A DNA stretch of 64,000 nt from Rhizobium leguminosarum (GTDB taxonomy: Bacteria > Pseudomonadota > Alphaproteobacteria > Rhizobiales > Rhizobiaceae), in NCBI RefSeq assembly GCF_004123835.1, contig NZ_MZMU01000003.1, forward strand, positions 496,001 to 560,000, read 5' to 3'. Both the position numbers and the translations under genes were made by a program. Each line of letters begins with the position of its first letter. Position 1 is the stretch's first letter. Of this stretch, positions 7,896 through 15,614 are shown piece after piece. The notes below the pieces were generated by a model. The model was not told where the DNA came from. It saw only the letters and a program-made list of their open reading frames with translations, and made no database searches.

Positions 7896-9812
7896 TCACT
7901 CAGCCGCGAACGGCGCCGTGCGCGGCGGCAGCGCCGGAATGTCCATGTGATCGGGTTCAAGACCCTGCTTGGCGCGCTCGGCCATGATTTCATAGGCCTG
8001 CTCCAGATGGTCGCAGAACCGTTCGGCATCGAAGAGCGGCGCGATATAGCGCTTCTCCTTCAGGTGCGCCTTATATTCGGCGATCCGCCCGGGATTCTCA
8101 GCCAGTTCGACTGCCATATCTTCATAGGCCTGTAGGTCGGGCGCGACGAGATCGGGCAGGTCGATGGCCCTGAGCAGGCTCTCGCTGACGCGTGACGCGA
8201 AGTTGGTGCCCTTGACGGTCAGGACCGGCAGGCCGCCCCAGAGCTGCTCCGAGGTGGTCGTGTGGCCATTGACCGGGAAGGTGTCGATGCCGAGGTCGGC
8301 TGCCTGCTGACGGTCGATATGTTCTTCATAGGGCGCGCGCGGGCAGAAGATGATCCGCTTGGCGGAGATGCCGGCCGTCTGGAATTGCTTCAAGAGGTTC
8401 GCCTGGTTGCGCGGCGTATTTGCCATCAGCCAGAGCACGCTGTTCGGCGCACGCTTGAGAATGCGGCACCAGCTGTCGATCGTCTCCGGCGTGATTTTAC
8501 GATTGCCGTTGAAGGACGCAAAGATGAAGGCCTCTTCCGGCAAGCCGAGCTTTTCGCGAGTGACGGGGCGGGGCTTCGGGCGATGCATCGGGTCGTTCGG
8601 CTGGTAGCTCTCCGGCAGACGGCAGAATTTCTCATGGTAGAAGGGCTTGGCCACCTCGGGCAATACCGAATGGTCGCCGATGACGTAGTCGAGATCGATA
8701 TTGACCGTGCTGCCGGGGAAGCCGAGCCAGCCGACATGCACCGGCGCGAGCGGCAAATTGAAGGCCGACGCGCGGCTGCCCGAAGTGTGGCCCTTCAGGT
8801 CGACCATGATGTCGATATTATGCTCGCGCACGGCTGCCAGCATCCCCTGGTCGGAGAAGCCGTGAACGGTGACGATCCGGCCCCAGCGGCTGCGGTCGGT
8901 ATTGTTGTGCTTGAGGTACTCCGGGCCTGTATGGCAGAAGAGCGTCACCTCGAACCGGTCCTTGTCGTGCAGTTCGAGGATGCGCTGCAAGAGCTTCATC
9001 GTCGCGTGGCGATCCCAGAAGTCCGATGACATGTAGCCGATCCGGATCTTGTCCGACCAGCTGTGCGGCTGGTTGCGGCGGAAGGCCACCCGTTCCGGGT
9101 TGAGAGGAGTGGTGCCGATCGTCGCATAGCGGTTGAAATCCTCATTGCCGCACCAGTGCAGATGATAGAACGGGTTATCCTTGCGCAGGATCTCGATATC
9201 GCCCTTGGTGAGTGAGGCGTCGATCACAGCCTGATGTTTGCTCGCCTCCTCGAACTCATTGAATTCGCGGGCGAAAACCAGATGCAGAAAGCGGAATGCG
9301 AGATTGCCTGGAAACCGCTTGAAGAGGTTGCGCGAGAGGCTCTGGTTGGTTGCGTCGTTCAGATCGTCGCTCAGAAGCAGGGCTGCCAGGCGCATATGAT
9401 CGGGATTGGCACTCTGCGACAGCACCGTCTTGAAGGGGCGGATGATATCGCGCTGCTGCCGCTTCAGATAGATCGCGGTGATGATGAAGGCGAGTTCCGC
9501 GTCTTCCTGCGCCTTGCTAAGGTTTCGCATGGCGATCAGCAGCGCGTCGTCCTCACTGCCGGTCTCGTAGTGCAGCTTGGCCGCCTGTTTCTGGTATTCG
9601 TAGGAATTCGGTCCTTCGCAATTGCCGGCCAGGCCATAGGCTTTCGCGGCATCGGCCTTGAAGCCGAGCTGCACGAGGTTCTTGGCCAGCAGCGCATAGG
9701 TCTTGGCGTCCTGCTGGATATCCATCAACTGGTTGAGCGTCGCCAAGGACTGTGTGTAGCGGCCCATCTGGTAATCCTTGGATGCCGCAGAGAACGAAAC
9801 TTTGCTGTTCAA
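7896..9812 (-). CDS. TPR-containing GT41 (OGT/SPINDLY-like) glycosyltransferase; candidate flagellin O-glycosyltransferase
   Basis: A 638-residue cytoplasmic protein. The N-terminal part (about 1-240) is helical with TPR-like pairs (SLATLNQLMDIQQDAKTYAL, LAKNLVQLGFKADAAKAYGL). The C-terminal part is a GT41 domain: KIRIGYMSSDFWDRHATMKL, MVDLKGHTSGSRASAF, VHVGWLGFPGSTVN, and the nucleotide-sugar region GIDTFPVNGHTTTSEQLWGG. Start is TTG at 9812 with GGAG about 9 bases upstream; no ATG fits before residue 16. It lies alone on the minus strand between fliP and the flagellin genes. Caulobacter FlmG, a TPR-GT41 enzyme, glycosylates flagellins, so the same substrate is a reasonable inference, not proven here. 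Confidence 0.85.
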   Translation of the reverse strand: MNSKVSFSAASKDYQMGRYTQSLATLNQLMDIQQDAKTYALLAKNLVQLGFKADAAKAYGLAGNCEGPNSYEYQKQAAKLHYETGSEDDALLIAMRNLSKAQEDAELAFIITAIYLKRQQRDIIRPFKTVLSQSANPDHMRLAALLLSDDLNDATNQSLSRNLFKRFPGNLAFRFLHLVFAREFNEFEEASKHQAVIDASLTKGDIEILRKDNPFYHLHWCGNEDFNRYATIGTTPLNPERVAFRRNQPHSWSDKIRIGYMSSDFWDRHATMKLLQRILELHDKDRFEVTLFCHTGPEYLKHNNTDRSRWGRIVTVHGFSDQGMLAAVREHNIDIMVDLKGHTSGSRASAFNLPLAPVHVGWLGFPGSTVNIDLDYVIGDHSVLPEVAKPFYHEKFCRLPESYQPNDPMHRPKPRPVTREKLGLPEEAFIFASFNGNRKITPETIDSWCRILKRAPNSVLWLMANTPRNQANLLKQFQTAGISAKRIIFCPRAPYEEHIDRQQAADLGIDTFPVNGHTTTSEQLWGGLPVLTVKGTNFASRVSESLLRAIDLPDLVAPDLQAYEDMAVELAENPGRIAEYKAHLKEKRYIAPLFDAERFCDHLEQAYEIMAERAKQGLEPDHMDIPALPPRTAPFAAE

Positions 9813-10258
9813 AACCCAACTCCGTGAAGGAAATGTTCTGGCGTCGATCGCCGAGGCACGGACAGGCCGTCCTCCGCAAAACGGGCGGATCGGTCCGATG
9901 GTGCTATCCCGGCGCCTGCCACATTGGCATTCGAAGCTTGCTTGAAACCGGTGCGCTTGATGAACCGCTGTTTTCGCCGGGGAAATGCCGACTTTTGCCT
10001 AGGGAAAACGCTTGGTTTTCAAGGGAACTAGAATGCCAAGGAATATATTCAGCATGCATTAACTATGCCCTGCGAGGAGCCGGCTCAGGGCCTGTATTTT
10101 TAAGGAGTTGGCAAGCATTGGCTGCGAGATTGCCCTGGACATGACGGGTTTGGGCCAAACAAAACAGGCGCCGAGTAGCATGAAGCTGGTCCGTCATCGC
10201 CGGTACTATAGTCCGGTATGTCCTCCTTTTTGTATCTTGTTTTCCAGGGGACAGACTT
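9813..10258. other. Intergenic region between the glycosyltransferase gene and flaA
   Basis: 446 bases without a convincing gene, divergent promoters expected. It holds a near-consensus CtrA site, TTCA-N7-TTAAC, at 10048-10063 (one mismatch), and a hairpin GCCCTG (10067-10072) / CAGGGC (10086-10091) followed by GTATTTTT. The flaA leader (10200-10258) is listed separately. Open frames here are short and lack a ribosome binding site. Confidence 0.6.
10200..10258 (+). promoter_or_regulatory. flaA leader with Shine-Dalgarno-sequestering hairpin
   Basis: TGTCCTC (10219-10225) can pair with GGGGACA (10247-10253), which contains the ribosome binding site of flaA. A small upstream hairpin between CCGG boxes (10200-10203 and 10213-10216) precedes it. 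The block TCCGG(A/T)ATGTCC is shared with the flaB and flaC leaders. The pairing differs from theirs by a compensating change (see findings). Confidence 0.6.
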
Positions 10259-11167
10259 ATGACAAGCATTAACACGAATTCTTCCGCAATGGCCGCTCTC
10301 CAGACGCTGCGTAGCGTCAACCAGGGCCTCAACCAGACGCAGAATCACGTTTCGTCGGGCTATCGCGTTGAAAAGGCTTCCGACAACGCCGCTTACTGGT
10401 CGATCGCAACGACCATGCGTTCTGATAACAAGGCTCTCTCGGCCGTCTCCGACGCTCTCGGCATGGGCGCTGCCAAGGTCGACACCGCTTACACCGCCAT
10501 GGACAGCGCCATCGACGTCGTCGGCGACATCAAGGCCAAGCTCGTTGCCGCCACTGAAAACGGCGTCGACAAGGCCAAGGTCCAGGAAGAAATCAGCCAG
10601 CTGCAGGAGCAGCTCCTGAGCATCGCTCAGTCGGCTTCCTTCAACGGCGAAAACTGGGTTGCCGGCGCTGACAGCACCACCAAGAGCGTCGTTTCCTCCT
10701 TCGTCCGCGACGGCTCCAACGCCGTGTCGATCAAGACGACCGACTACGTTCTCGACAGCGGCTCTGCGGGCAACGTTCTGTTCGGCATGAGCGGCGGCTC
10801 GGTCGAAACCTCCACGGGTATCCTCGGTACTTCGAGTGGTGCAACCGGTTCGATCTACGCGATGGACATCACCAGCTTTACGTCCGGCCAGATCCAGTCG
10901 GCTCTGACCAATGTTGAAGCGGCTCTGAAGGCCATGACCAGCGCCGGCGCTGCTCTCGGTTCGCTCTCCAGCCGCATCGACGCTCAGGACGACTTCGTGT
11001 CCGCTCTCAGCGACTCGATCGACTCCGGTGTCGGCCGTCTCGTCGATGCCAACATGGAAGAAGAATCTTCCAGGCTCAGCGCCCTGCAGACCCAGCAGCA
11101 GCTGGCGATCCAGTCGCTGTCGATCGCGAACTCCTCTTCGCAGAACATCCTGTCGCTCTTCCGCTAA
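10259..11167 (+). CDS. flaA: Flagellin (first of four)
   Basis: Filament subunit of 302 residues, short because it has almost no D2/D3 variable region. It shows the rhizobial flagellin N-terminus (MTSINTNSSAMAALQTLRSV, then HVSSGYRVEKASDNAAYWSI) and the conserved C-terminal coiled coil ending QSLSIANSSSQNILSLFR. Shine-Dalgarno CAGGGGAC. It has its own terminator and leader, so it is monocistronic. The symbol follows the usual order of rhizobial flagellins; numbering of paralogues differs between species. Confidence 0.95.
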   Translation: MTSINTNSSAMAALQTLRSVNQGLNQTQNHVSSGYRVEKASDNAAYWSIATTMRSDNKALSAVSDALGMGAAKVDTAYTAMDSAIDVVGDIKAKLVAATENGVDKAKVQEEISQLQEQLLSIAQSASFNGENWVAGADSTTKSVVSSFVRDGSNAVSIKTTDYVLDSGSAGNVLFGMSGGSVETSTGILGTSSGATGSIYAMDITSFTSGQIQSALTNVEAALKAMTSAGAALGSLSSRIDAQDDFVSALSDSIDSGVGRLVDANMEEESSRLSALQTQQQLAIQSLSIANSSSQNILSLFR

Positions 11168-11192
11168 GACCGGTCGGCACAAGGCTTCCAAG

Positions 11193-11229
11193 TTTCGCGG
11201 CCGGGTCATCCCCGGCCGCGAAATGTTTT
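11193..11229 (+). terminator. Terminator after flaA
   Basis: A 13-bp perfect stem (TTTCGCGGCCGGG at 11193-11205, CCCGGCCGCGAAA at 11211-11223) with a 5-base loop, followed by TGTTTT. Confidence 0.88.
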
Positions 11230-11291
11230 AACATAAGGTTAATGAAAAATCTTCTAAGCCTCAGATATTTTTAGGTAATTTCCAATCTCGT

Positions 11292-11307
11292 TTTAGCTTT
11301 CCTTAAC
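11292..11307 (+). promoter_or_regulatory. Near-consensus CtrA box upstream of flaB
   Basis: TTTA-GCTTTCC-TTAAC: one mismatch to TTAA-N7-TTAAC. A further isolated TTAAC half-site lies at 11363-11367. Confidence 0.4.
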
Positions 11308-11390
11308 TATCTTGGTGTTTTCTAGGCCCATCGAAACGGCGAGTTAACCTTAACAGAGATGGTTAACAGGCATGATGCTGATCGCTGTGG

Positions 11391-11449
11391 GCCGGCCGAA
11401 AATCCGGAATGTCCCTTCTTAAAATCTGCCAACAAGGGGCAAGCAAACT
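11391..11449 (+). promoter_or_regulatory. flaB leader with Shine-Dalgarno-sequestering hairpin
   Basis: TGTCCCTT (11410-11417) can pair over 8 bp with AAGGGGCA (11434-11441), which is the ribosome binding site; loop of 16 bases. The segment GGTTAACAGGCATGATGCTG at 11361-11380 is also shared with flaC. Confidence 0.6.
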
Positions 11450-12358
11450 ATGACGAGCATCAACACCAATAACGCTGCAATGGCAGCTCTCCAGACTCTC
11501 CGTGGCATCAACCAGGGTCTCCAGGAAACCCAGGCTCACGTTTCGTCCGGCTTTCGCGTCGGCAAGGCTTCCGACAACGCTGCTTACTGGTCGATCGCAA
11601 CGACCATGCGTTCTGATAACAAGGCTCTCTCGGCCGTTTCCGATGCTCTCGGCCTCGGCGCAGCAAAGGTCGACACCGCTTACTCCGCCATGGATAGCGC
11701 CATCGACGTCGTCGGCGACATCAAGGCCAAGCTGGTTGCCGCCACTGAAAGCGGCGTCGACAAGGCCAAGGTCCAGGAAGAAATCAGCCAGCTGCAGCAG
11801 CAGCTGATGAGCATCGCGCAGTCGGCCTCCTTCTCCGGTGAAAACTGGGTTGCCGGCGCTGACGGCACCAAGAATGTCGTTTCGTCGTTCGTCCGCGACG
11901 GCTCCAACGCCGTTTCGGTCGTGATGACCGACTATATTCTCGACGACAGCTCCACGGGCAACGTTCTGTTCGGCATGAGCGGCGGCTCGGTCGAAACCTC
12001 CACGGGTATCCTCGGTACTTCGAATGGTGCGACCGGTTCTGTCTACGCAATGGACATCACCAACTTCACCCTCGGCGAAATCCAGTCGGCTCTGACCAAC
12101 GTTGAAGCGGCTCTGAAGGCCATGACCAGCGCCGGCGCTCAGCTCGGCTCGATCTCCAAGCGCATCGAGCTGCAGGAAAACTTCGTGTCCGCCCTCAGCG
12201 ACTCGATCGACTCCGGTGTCGGCCGTCTCGTCGATGCCAACATGGAAGAAGAATCTTCCAAGCTCAGCGCCCTGCAGACCCAGCAGCAGCTGGCAGTCCA
12301 GTCGCTGTCGATCGCGAACTCCTCTTCGCAGACCATCCTCACGCTGTTCCGCGGCTAA
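11450..12358 (+). CDS. flaB: Flagellin (second of four)
   Basis: Filament subunit of 302 residues, very close to the first flagellin. It shares identical nucleotide tracts with it, including 69 bases in the central region. N-terminus MTSINTNNAAMAALQTLRGI; C-terminus QSLSIANSSSQTILTLFRG. Shine-Dalgarno AAGGGG, 10 bases before ATG. Monocistronic, flanked by its own leader and terminators. Confidence 0.95.
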   Translation: MTSINTNNAAMAALQTLRGINQGLQETQAHVSSGFRVGKASDNAAYWSIATTMRSDNKALSAVSDALGLGAAKVDTAYSAMDSAIDVVGDIKAKLVAATESGVDKAKVQEEISQLQQQLMSIAQSASFSGENWVAGADGTKNVVSSFVRDGSNAVSVVMTDYILDDSSTGNVLFGMSGGSVETSTGILGTSNGATGSVYAMDITNFTLGEIQSALTNVEAALKAMTSAGAQLGSISKRIELQENFVSALSDSIDSGVGRLVDANMEEESSKLSALQTQQQLAVQSLSIANSSSQTILTLFRG

Positions 12359-12376
12359 TAGCCCGCAGAAACATCG

Positions 12377-12440
12377 GCCCGCCGGCCTCCGGCGGGCATC
12401 TCGGAATCGAGCCGCGCTTCAATGGAGCGCGGCTTTTTTT
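12377..12440 (+). terminator. Double hairpin terminator after flaB
   Basis: A first 9-bp hairpin GCCCGCCGG/CCGGCGGGC (12377-12397) is followed by GCCGCGCT (12411-12418) / AGCGCGGC (12426-12433) and TTTTTTT (12434-12440). Confidence 0.9.
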
Positions 12441-12448
12441 GATTCCCG

Positions 12449-12464
12449 TTAACTGTTGATTAAC
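12449..12464 (+). promoter_or_regulatory. Consensus CtrA box upstream of flaC (distal)
   Basis: TTAACTGTTGATTAAC, a full match to TTAA-N7-TTAAC, continued by CAT so that TTAACCAT is also present. Binding is inferred from the alphaproteobacterial consensus. Confidence 0.65.
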
Positions 12465-12510
12465 CATAATGCTGTCTTCTGCGGTCAACGAGACGGAGAG
12501 TTAACCAAAT

Positions 12511-12526
12511 TTAAGAACCGGTTAAC
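12511..12526 (+). promoter_or_regulatory. Consensus CtrA box upstream of flaC (proximal)
   Basis: TTAAGAACCGGTTAAC, a second full match to TTAA-N7-TTAAC, 62 bases downstream of the first. Confidence 0.6.
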
Positions 12527-12556
12527 AGGCATGAGGCTGCTTCCCGTTCCCGGTGG

Positions 12557-12606
12557 CTTTCCGGAATGTCCCTTTTTTCCACATGCCGACAAGGGGCAAT
12601 CATTTC
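12557..12606 (+). promoter_or_regulatory. flaC leader with Shine-Dalgarno-sequestering hairpin
   Basis: TGTCCCTT (12567-12574) can pair with AAGGGGCA (12591-12598), the ribosome binding site of flaC; 16-base loop as in flaB although the loop sequence differs. Confidence 0.6.
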
Positions 12607-13518
12607 ATGACCAGCATTTTGACGAACGTCGCGGCGATGGCCGCTCTTCAGACACTCCGCGGTATCAACGACAGCCTTGAGACTACGCAGAACCACGTAT
12701 CGTCGGGTTACCGCGTCGAAAAGGCAGCCGATAACGCCGCCTACTGGTCGATCGCAACGACCATGCGTTCCGACAACAAGGCACTTTCCGCCGTTTCCGA
12801 CGCTCTCGGCCTCGGCGCTGCCAAAGTCGACACCGCTTACTCTGCCATGGACAGCGCCATCGACATCATCAGCGAAATCAAGGCGAAGATCGTCGCCGCG
12901 ACCGAAAAGGGCGTCGACAAGACCAAGATTCAGGAAGAAATCGGCCAGCTGCAGCAGCAGCTCCTGAGCATCGCGCAATCGGCTTCCTTCTCCGGTGAAA
13001 ACTGGGTTGCCGGCGCTGACGGCACCAAGAGCGTCGTTTCCACCTTCGTGCGCGATGGCAACGGCAATGTCTCGGTCAAGACGACAGACTACATCCTGGA
13101 CTCGAGCTCCACGGGCAACGTCCTCTTCGGCATGACCTCGACTGGCACGATTGAGACCAGCTCCGGCATTCTCGGCACATTAAGCGGCACGATCGGCTCG
13201 ATCTACTCGATGGACATCAGCACTTTCGGCTCGGCTGAGATCTCGATGGCCCTGACGTCAATCGAGGCCGGCCTGGAGGCGATGACCAAGGCTGCATCGC
13301 AGCTCGGCTCGATTTCCACTCGCATCGATCTGCAGGAAAACTTCGTCAGCGCGCTCAGCGACTCGATCGACTCGGGCGTCGGCCGCCTCGTCGATGCCGA
13401 CATGGAAGAGGAATCGAGCAAGCTGACGGCGCTGCAAACGCAGCAGCAGCTGGCCATCCAGTCGCTGTCGATCGCCAACTCCAGCGCTCAGAACATCCTC
13501 ACGCTGTTCCGCAGCTAA
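12607..13518 (+). CDS. flaC: Flagellin (third of four)
   Basis: Filament subunit of 303 residues. I chose the ATG at 12607 (MTSILTNVAAMAALQTLRGI), which aligns with the other flagellins and follows AAGGGGC by 10 bases; upstream in-frame starts would run into the leader. C-terminus QSLSIANSSAQNILTLFRS. It differs most from the first two in the central region (TSTGTIETSSGILGTLSGTI) and is monocistronic. Confidence 0.94.
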   Translation: MTSILTNVAAMAALQTLRGINDSLETTQNHVSSGYRVEKAADNAAYWSIATTMRSDNKALSAVSDALGLGAAKVDTAYSAMDSAIDIISEIKAKIVAATEKGVDKTKIQEEIGQLQQQLLSIAQSASFSGENWVAGADGTKSVVSTFVRDGNGNVSVKTTDYILDSSSTGNVLFGMTSTGTIETSSGILGTLSGTIGSIYSMDISTFGSAEISMALTSIEAGLEAMTKAASQLGSISTRIDLQENFVSALSDSIDSGVGRLVDADMEEESSKLTALQTQQQLAIQSLSIANSSAQNILTLFRS

Positions 13519-13581
13519 ATCAGAGGCTGAAGCTGGACCCAATCTTGCGCCGTCATCTGGCAGCAAGCGTAAAGTCTCCCG

Positions 13582-13612
13582 GACCGCGCCCGAAATGGCG
13601 CGGTTCTTTCTT
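13582..13612 (+). terminator. Terminator after flaC
   Basis: Stem GACCGCGCC (13582-13590) with GGCGCGGTT (13597-13605), 6-base loop, followed by CTTTCTTTT. Confidence 0.85.
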
Positions 13613-13818
13613 TTATATCAACGGCTTGATCGACATGGCGATCGGCGCGCCACGCTCAGTGCTGCGCTCTTGCCCAACAGGTTGATATCGAGTTACCTTC
13701 GCCTGGAATTGATTTGCTTTTGCGACACGCCGGTAGAAACCCTGCCGGAGGCATGATGCCACCTCAGTCGCCGCCGGCAATCCGGCCTGCCTTTTCACCC
13801 CGATTCCGAGACCTGTCG

Positions 13819-14781
13819 ATGACCGTTAAGATTACCAGCGCGGCCGCGGTGAATGCGCTTGCGGTGCTGCGCAGCATCAACAAAGAAGCCAGCCAGACCC
13901 AACAGCAAGTGTCCTCGGGATATCGCATCGAGACGGCCGCCGACGACGCGTCCTATTGGTCGGTCGCGACCGTCATGCGCTCGGACAGCACCAATCTCGG
14001 AACGATCGGCGATGCGCTCGGTCTCGGCGCTGCCAAGGTGGATGCGACCTACACGGCGATGAACTCGGCGATCGATCTCATAGGCGATATTCGCGCCAAG
14101 CTGGTTTCGGCAAGAGAGCCCGGCGCCGACAAGGACAAGATTAACGCCGAGATCAGCGAATACAAAGAGCAGTTGCAGACGATCGTTGAATCGACGTCGT
14201 TTGCGGGTGAAAACTGGCTGTTGAACGGCGACACCGCTGCGCCGCCGACATGGCAGGTCATTTCGGGCTTCGTGCGCGCTCCGACCGGCGAATATCAGGC
14301 CCAGACCATCGATTTCCCATCCTCGCAGACCATTCTCGTCGACAAGAACAATGCGAGCGGCGGCCTGTTGACCAAGTCGGTCGATGCCAACGCGATCAAC
14401 AACAGTGGTGCGACGTCGCGCAACTACTACCTTTTGAACGCCAACTCGACCACGCCGGCGACGGGTACGGAAATTGCGATCGACAACAACACGACCGGTG
14501 AGCAACTTACCGACATGCTTGACGTCACCGACGCGCTGCTCTCCTCGCTGACGACGACGGCCGCGTCCATCGGCGTGATGAAGACGCGCATCGACGATCA
14601 GATCGACTATACCGCCGATCTGGCCGATTCGATCGACAAGAGCGTCGGCGCGCTCGTCGACACCGACATGGACGAGGCTTCGATCCGGCAGAAGGCGATC
14701 GAGACCCAGAAGCAGATGGCGGTCGAAGCGATCTCGATCCTCAACACGGCCGCAAGCAAGATCCTGATCCTGCTGGAATAG
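13819..14781 (+). CDS. flaD: Flagellin (fourth, divergent)
   Basis: Filament subunit of 320 residues, clearly paralogous but divergent. N-terminus MTVKITSAAAVNALAVLRSI, then QQVSSGYRIETAADDASYWS; C-terminus closes at SILNTAASKILILLE. The ATG at 13819 aligns with the other flagellins; only a weak ribosome binding site is seen. Its leader lacks the TCCGG(A/T)ATGTCC block and the SD-pairing hairpin of the other three, so it is probably expressed differently. No T-tract terminator was found after it. Confidence 0.92.
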   Translation: MTVKITSAAAVNALAVLRSINKEASQTQQQVSSGYRIETAADDASYWSVATVMRSDSTNLGTIGDALGLGAAKVDATYTAMNSAIDLIGDIRAKLVSAREPGADKDKINAEISEYKEQLQTIVESTSFAGENWLLNGDTAAPPTWQVISGFVRAPTGEYQAQTIDFPSSQTILVDKNNASGGLLTKSVDANAINNSGATSRNYYLLNANSTTPATGTEIAIDNNTTGEQLTDMLDVTDALLSSLTTTAASIGVMKTRIDDQIDYTADLADSIDKSVGALVDTDMDEASIRQKAIETQKQMAVEAISILNTAASKILILLE

Positions 14782-14822
14782 GGGCGGGCGCGATCACGGG
14801 TGGCGTCGGCGCCATTCATCCT

Positions 14823-14850
14823 CGCGCAAGTTTGACTGCCTAGTTTCCGG
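14823..14850 (+). promoter_or_regulatory. Candidate motility promoter element upstream of the FliH-like/motB operon
   Basis: CGCGCAAG (14823-14830) and CTAGTTTCCGG (14840-14850) match the flgB element in sequence and in the 17-base phase between blocks. Confidence 0.45.
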
Positions 14851-14984
14851 CATGAAGGCATCGTCCGAATCCGTGCCGGCGCAAGGTCAGGCCCTTGTCC
14901 GTTCCGAAGGGGATGTCGGCGCGCAAGGTCACTTTGAGCGGGGGCGGGCATGCTGCATGCTTCCCGAATGCTGGATGGTTTTTT

Positions 14985-15614
14985 ATGAGCATTACGCTTT
15001 CCCGGTATTTGAAGGATTTCGGTGAACCGGAATCGTCAGCGCCGATCCTCGACATGAACGATTTCGGCGGCGACGATTTCCCCGAAATGCCGAGCGAACC
15101 GGCGATCGACGTCGAGGCGGAGCGCCGCGAAGCCTATGTGGAAGGTCATGCCGCAGCGACCGTGGAATTGACCGAAAAATACGAACGCGAGGCGCGGACG
15201 CTGGCGGAGGTCCATGCGCGAGAACTCGAGGAACTGAAGCTTCGCTACGAGGTCGAGGCGGCGGCGGTCATTGCATCCCGCATCCGCGATATCGCCGAAG
15301 AGGTCGCTCAGCTGGTCAGCGCCGGCGCCGCTGAGGCCATCGCGCCTGTGATGACGGACGCGCTCGCGGCCAAGGCTGCCGAAAGCCTCGCCGCCCTGCT
15401 GCGTGATGCGATCCTCGAAGGCGCGGCCGGAGCGATCGTCGTCAGGGGCCCGACCCGGCTTTTCGACATATTGAAGGTCGAGCTCGGCGAACATGCAGGC
15501 GCGGTTCGCCACTTTGAGACCGACGATATCGATCTTGCCGTCGAAATCGGTGATTCCGTCATCGTCACCCGTATGTCCGCCTGGGCGGCCAGCTTGAAGA
15601 AAGTTCTGGAATGA
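14985..15614 (+). CDS. FliH-like flagellar export protein (candidate stator of FliI)
   Basis: A 209-residue cytoplasmic protein; ATG at 14985 chosen over an upstream frame without a ribosome binding site. Acidic N-terminus, a charged helix (about 45-85, [20 protein letters not shown]), and a C-terminal alpha/beta part (about 125-209) ending [27 protein letters not shown], which resembles the end of FliH/YscL proteins. Its stop overlaps the motB ATG, so it is in the motB-motC-fliK operon. fliH is otherwise not visible in this cluster. The assignment is by layout and weak motif similarity. Confidence 0.55.
   Translation: MSITLSRYLKDFGEPESSAPILDMNDFGGDDFPEMPSEPAIDVEAERREAYVEGHAAATVELTEKYEREARTLAEVHARELEELKLRYEVEAAAVIASRIRDIAEEVAQLVSAGAAEAIAPVMTDALAAKAAESLAALLRDAILEGAAGAIVVRGPTRLFDILKVELGEHAGAVRHFETDDIDLAVEIGDSVIVTRMSAWAASLKKVLE

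Noticed and set aside
10107..10128. Possible sigma-54 promoter before flaA (TGGCAAGCATTGGCTGC)
   Set aside because: The GG and GC elements are not at the required spacing, and rhizobial flagellin genes are not known to use sigma-54.
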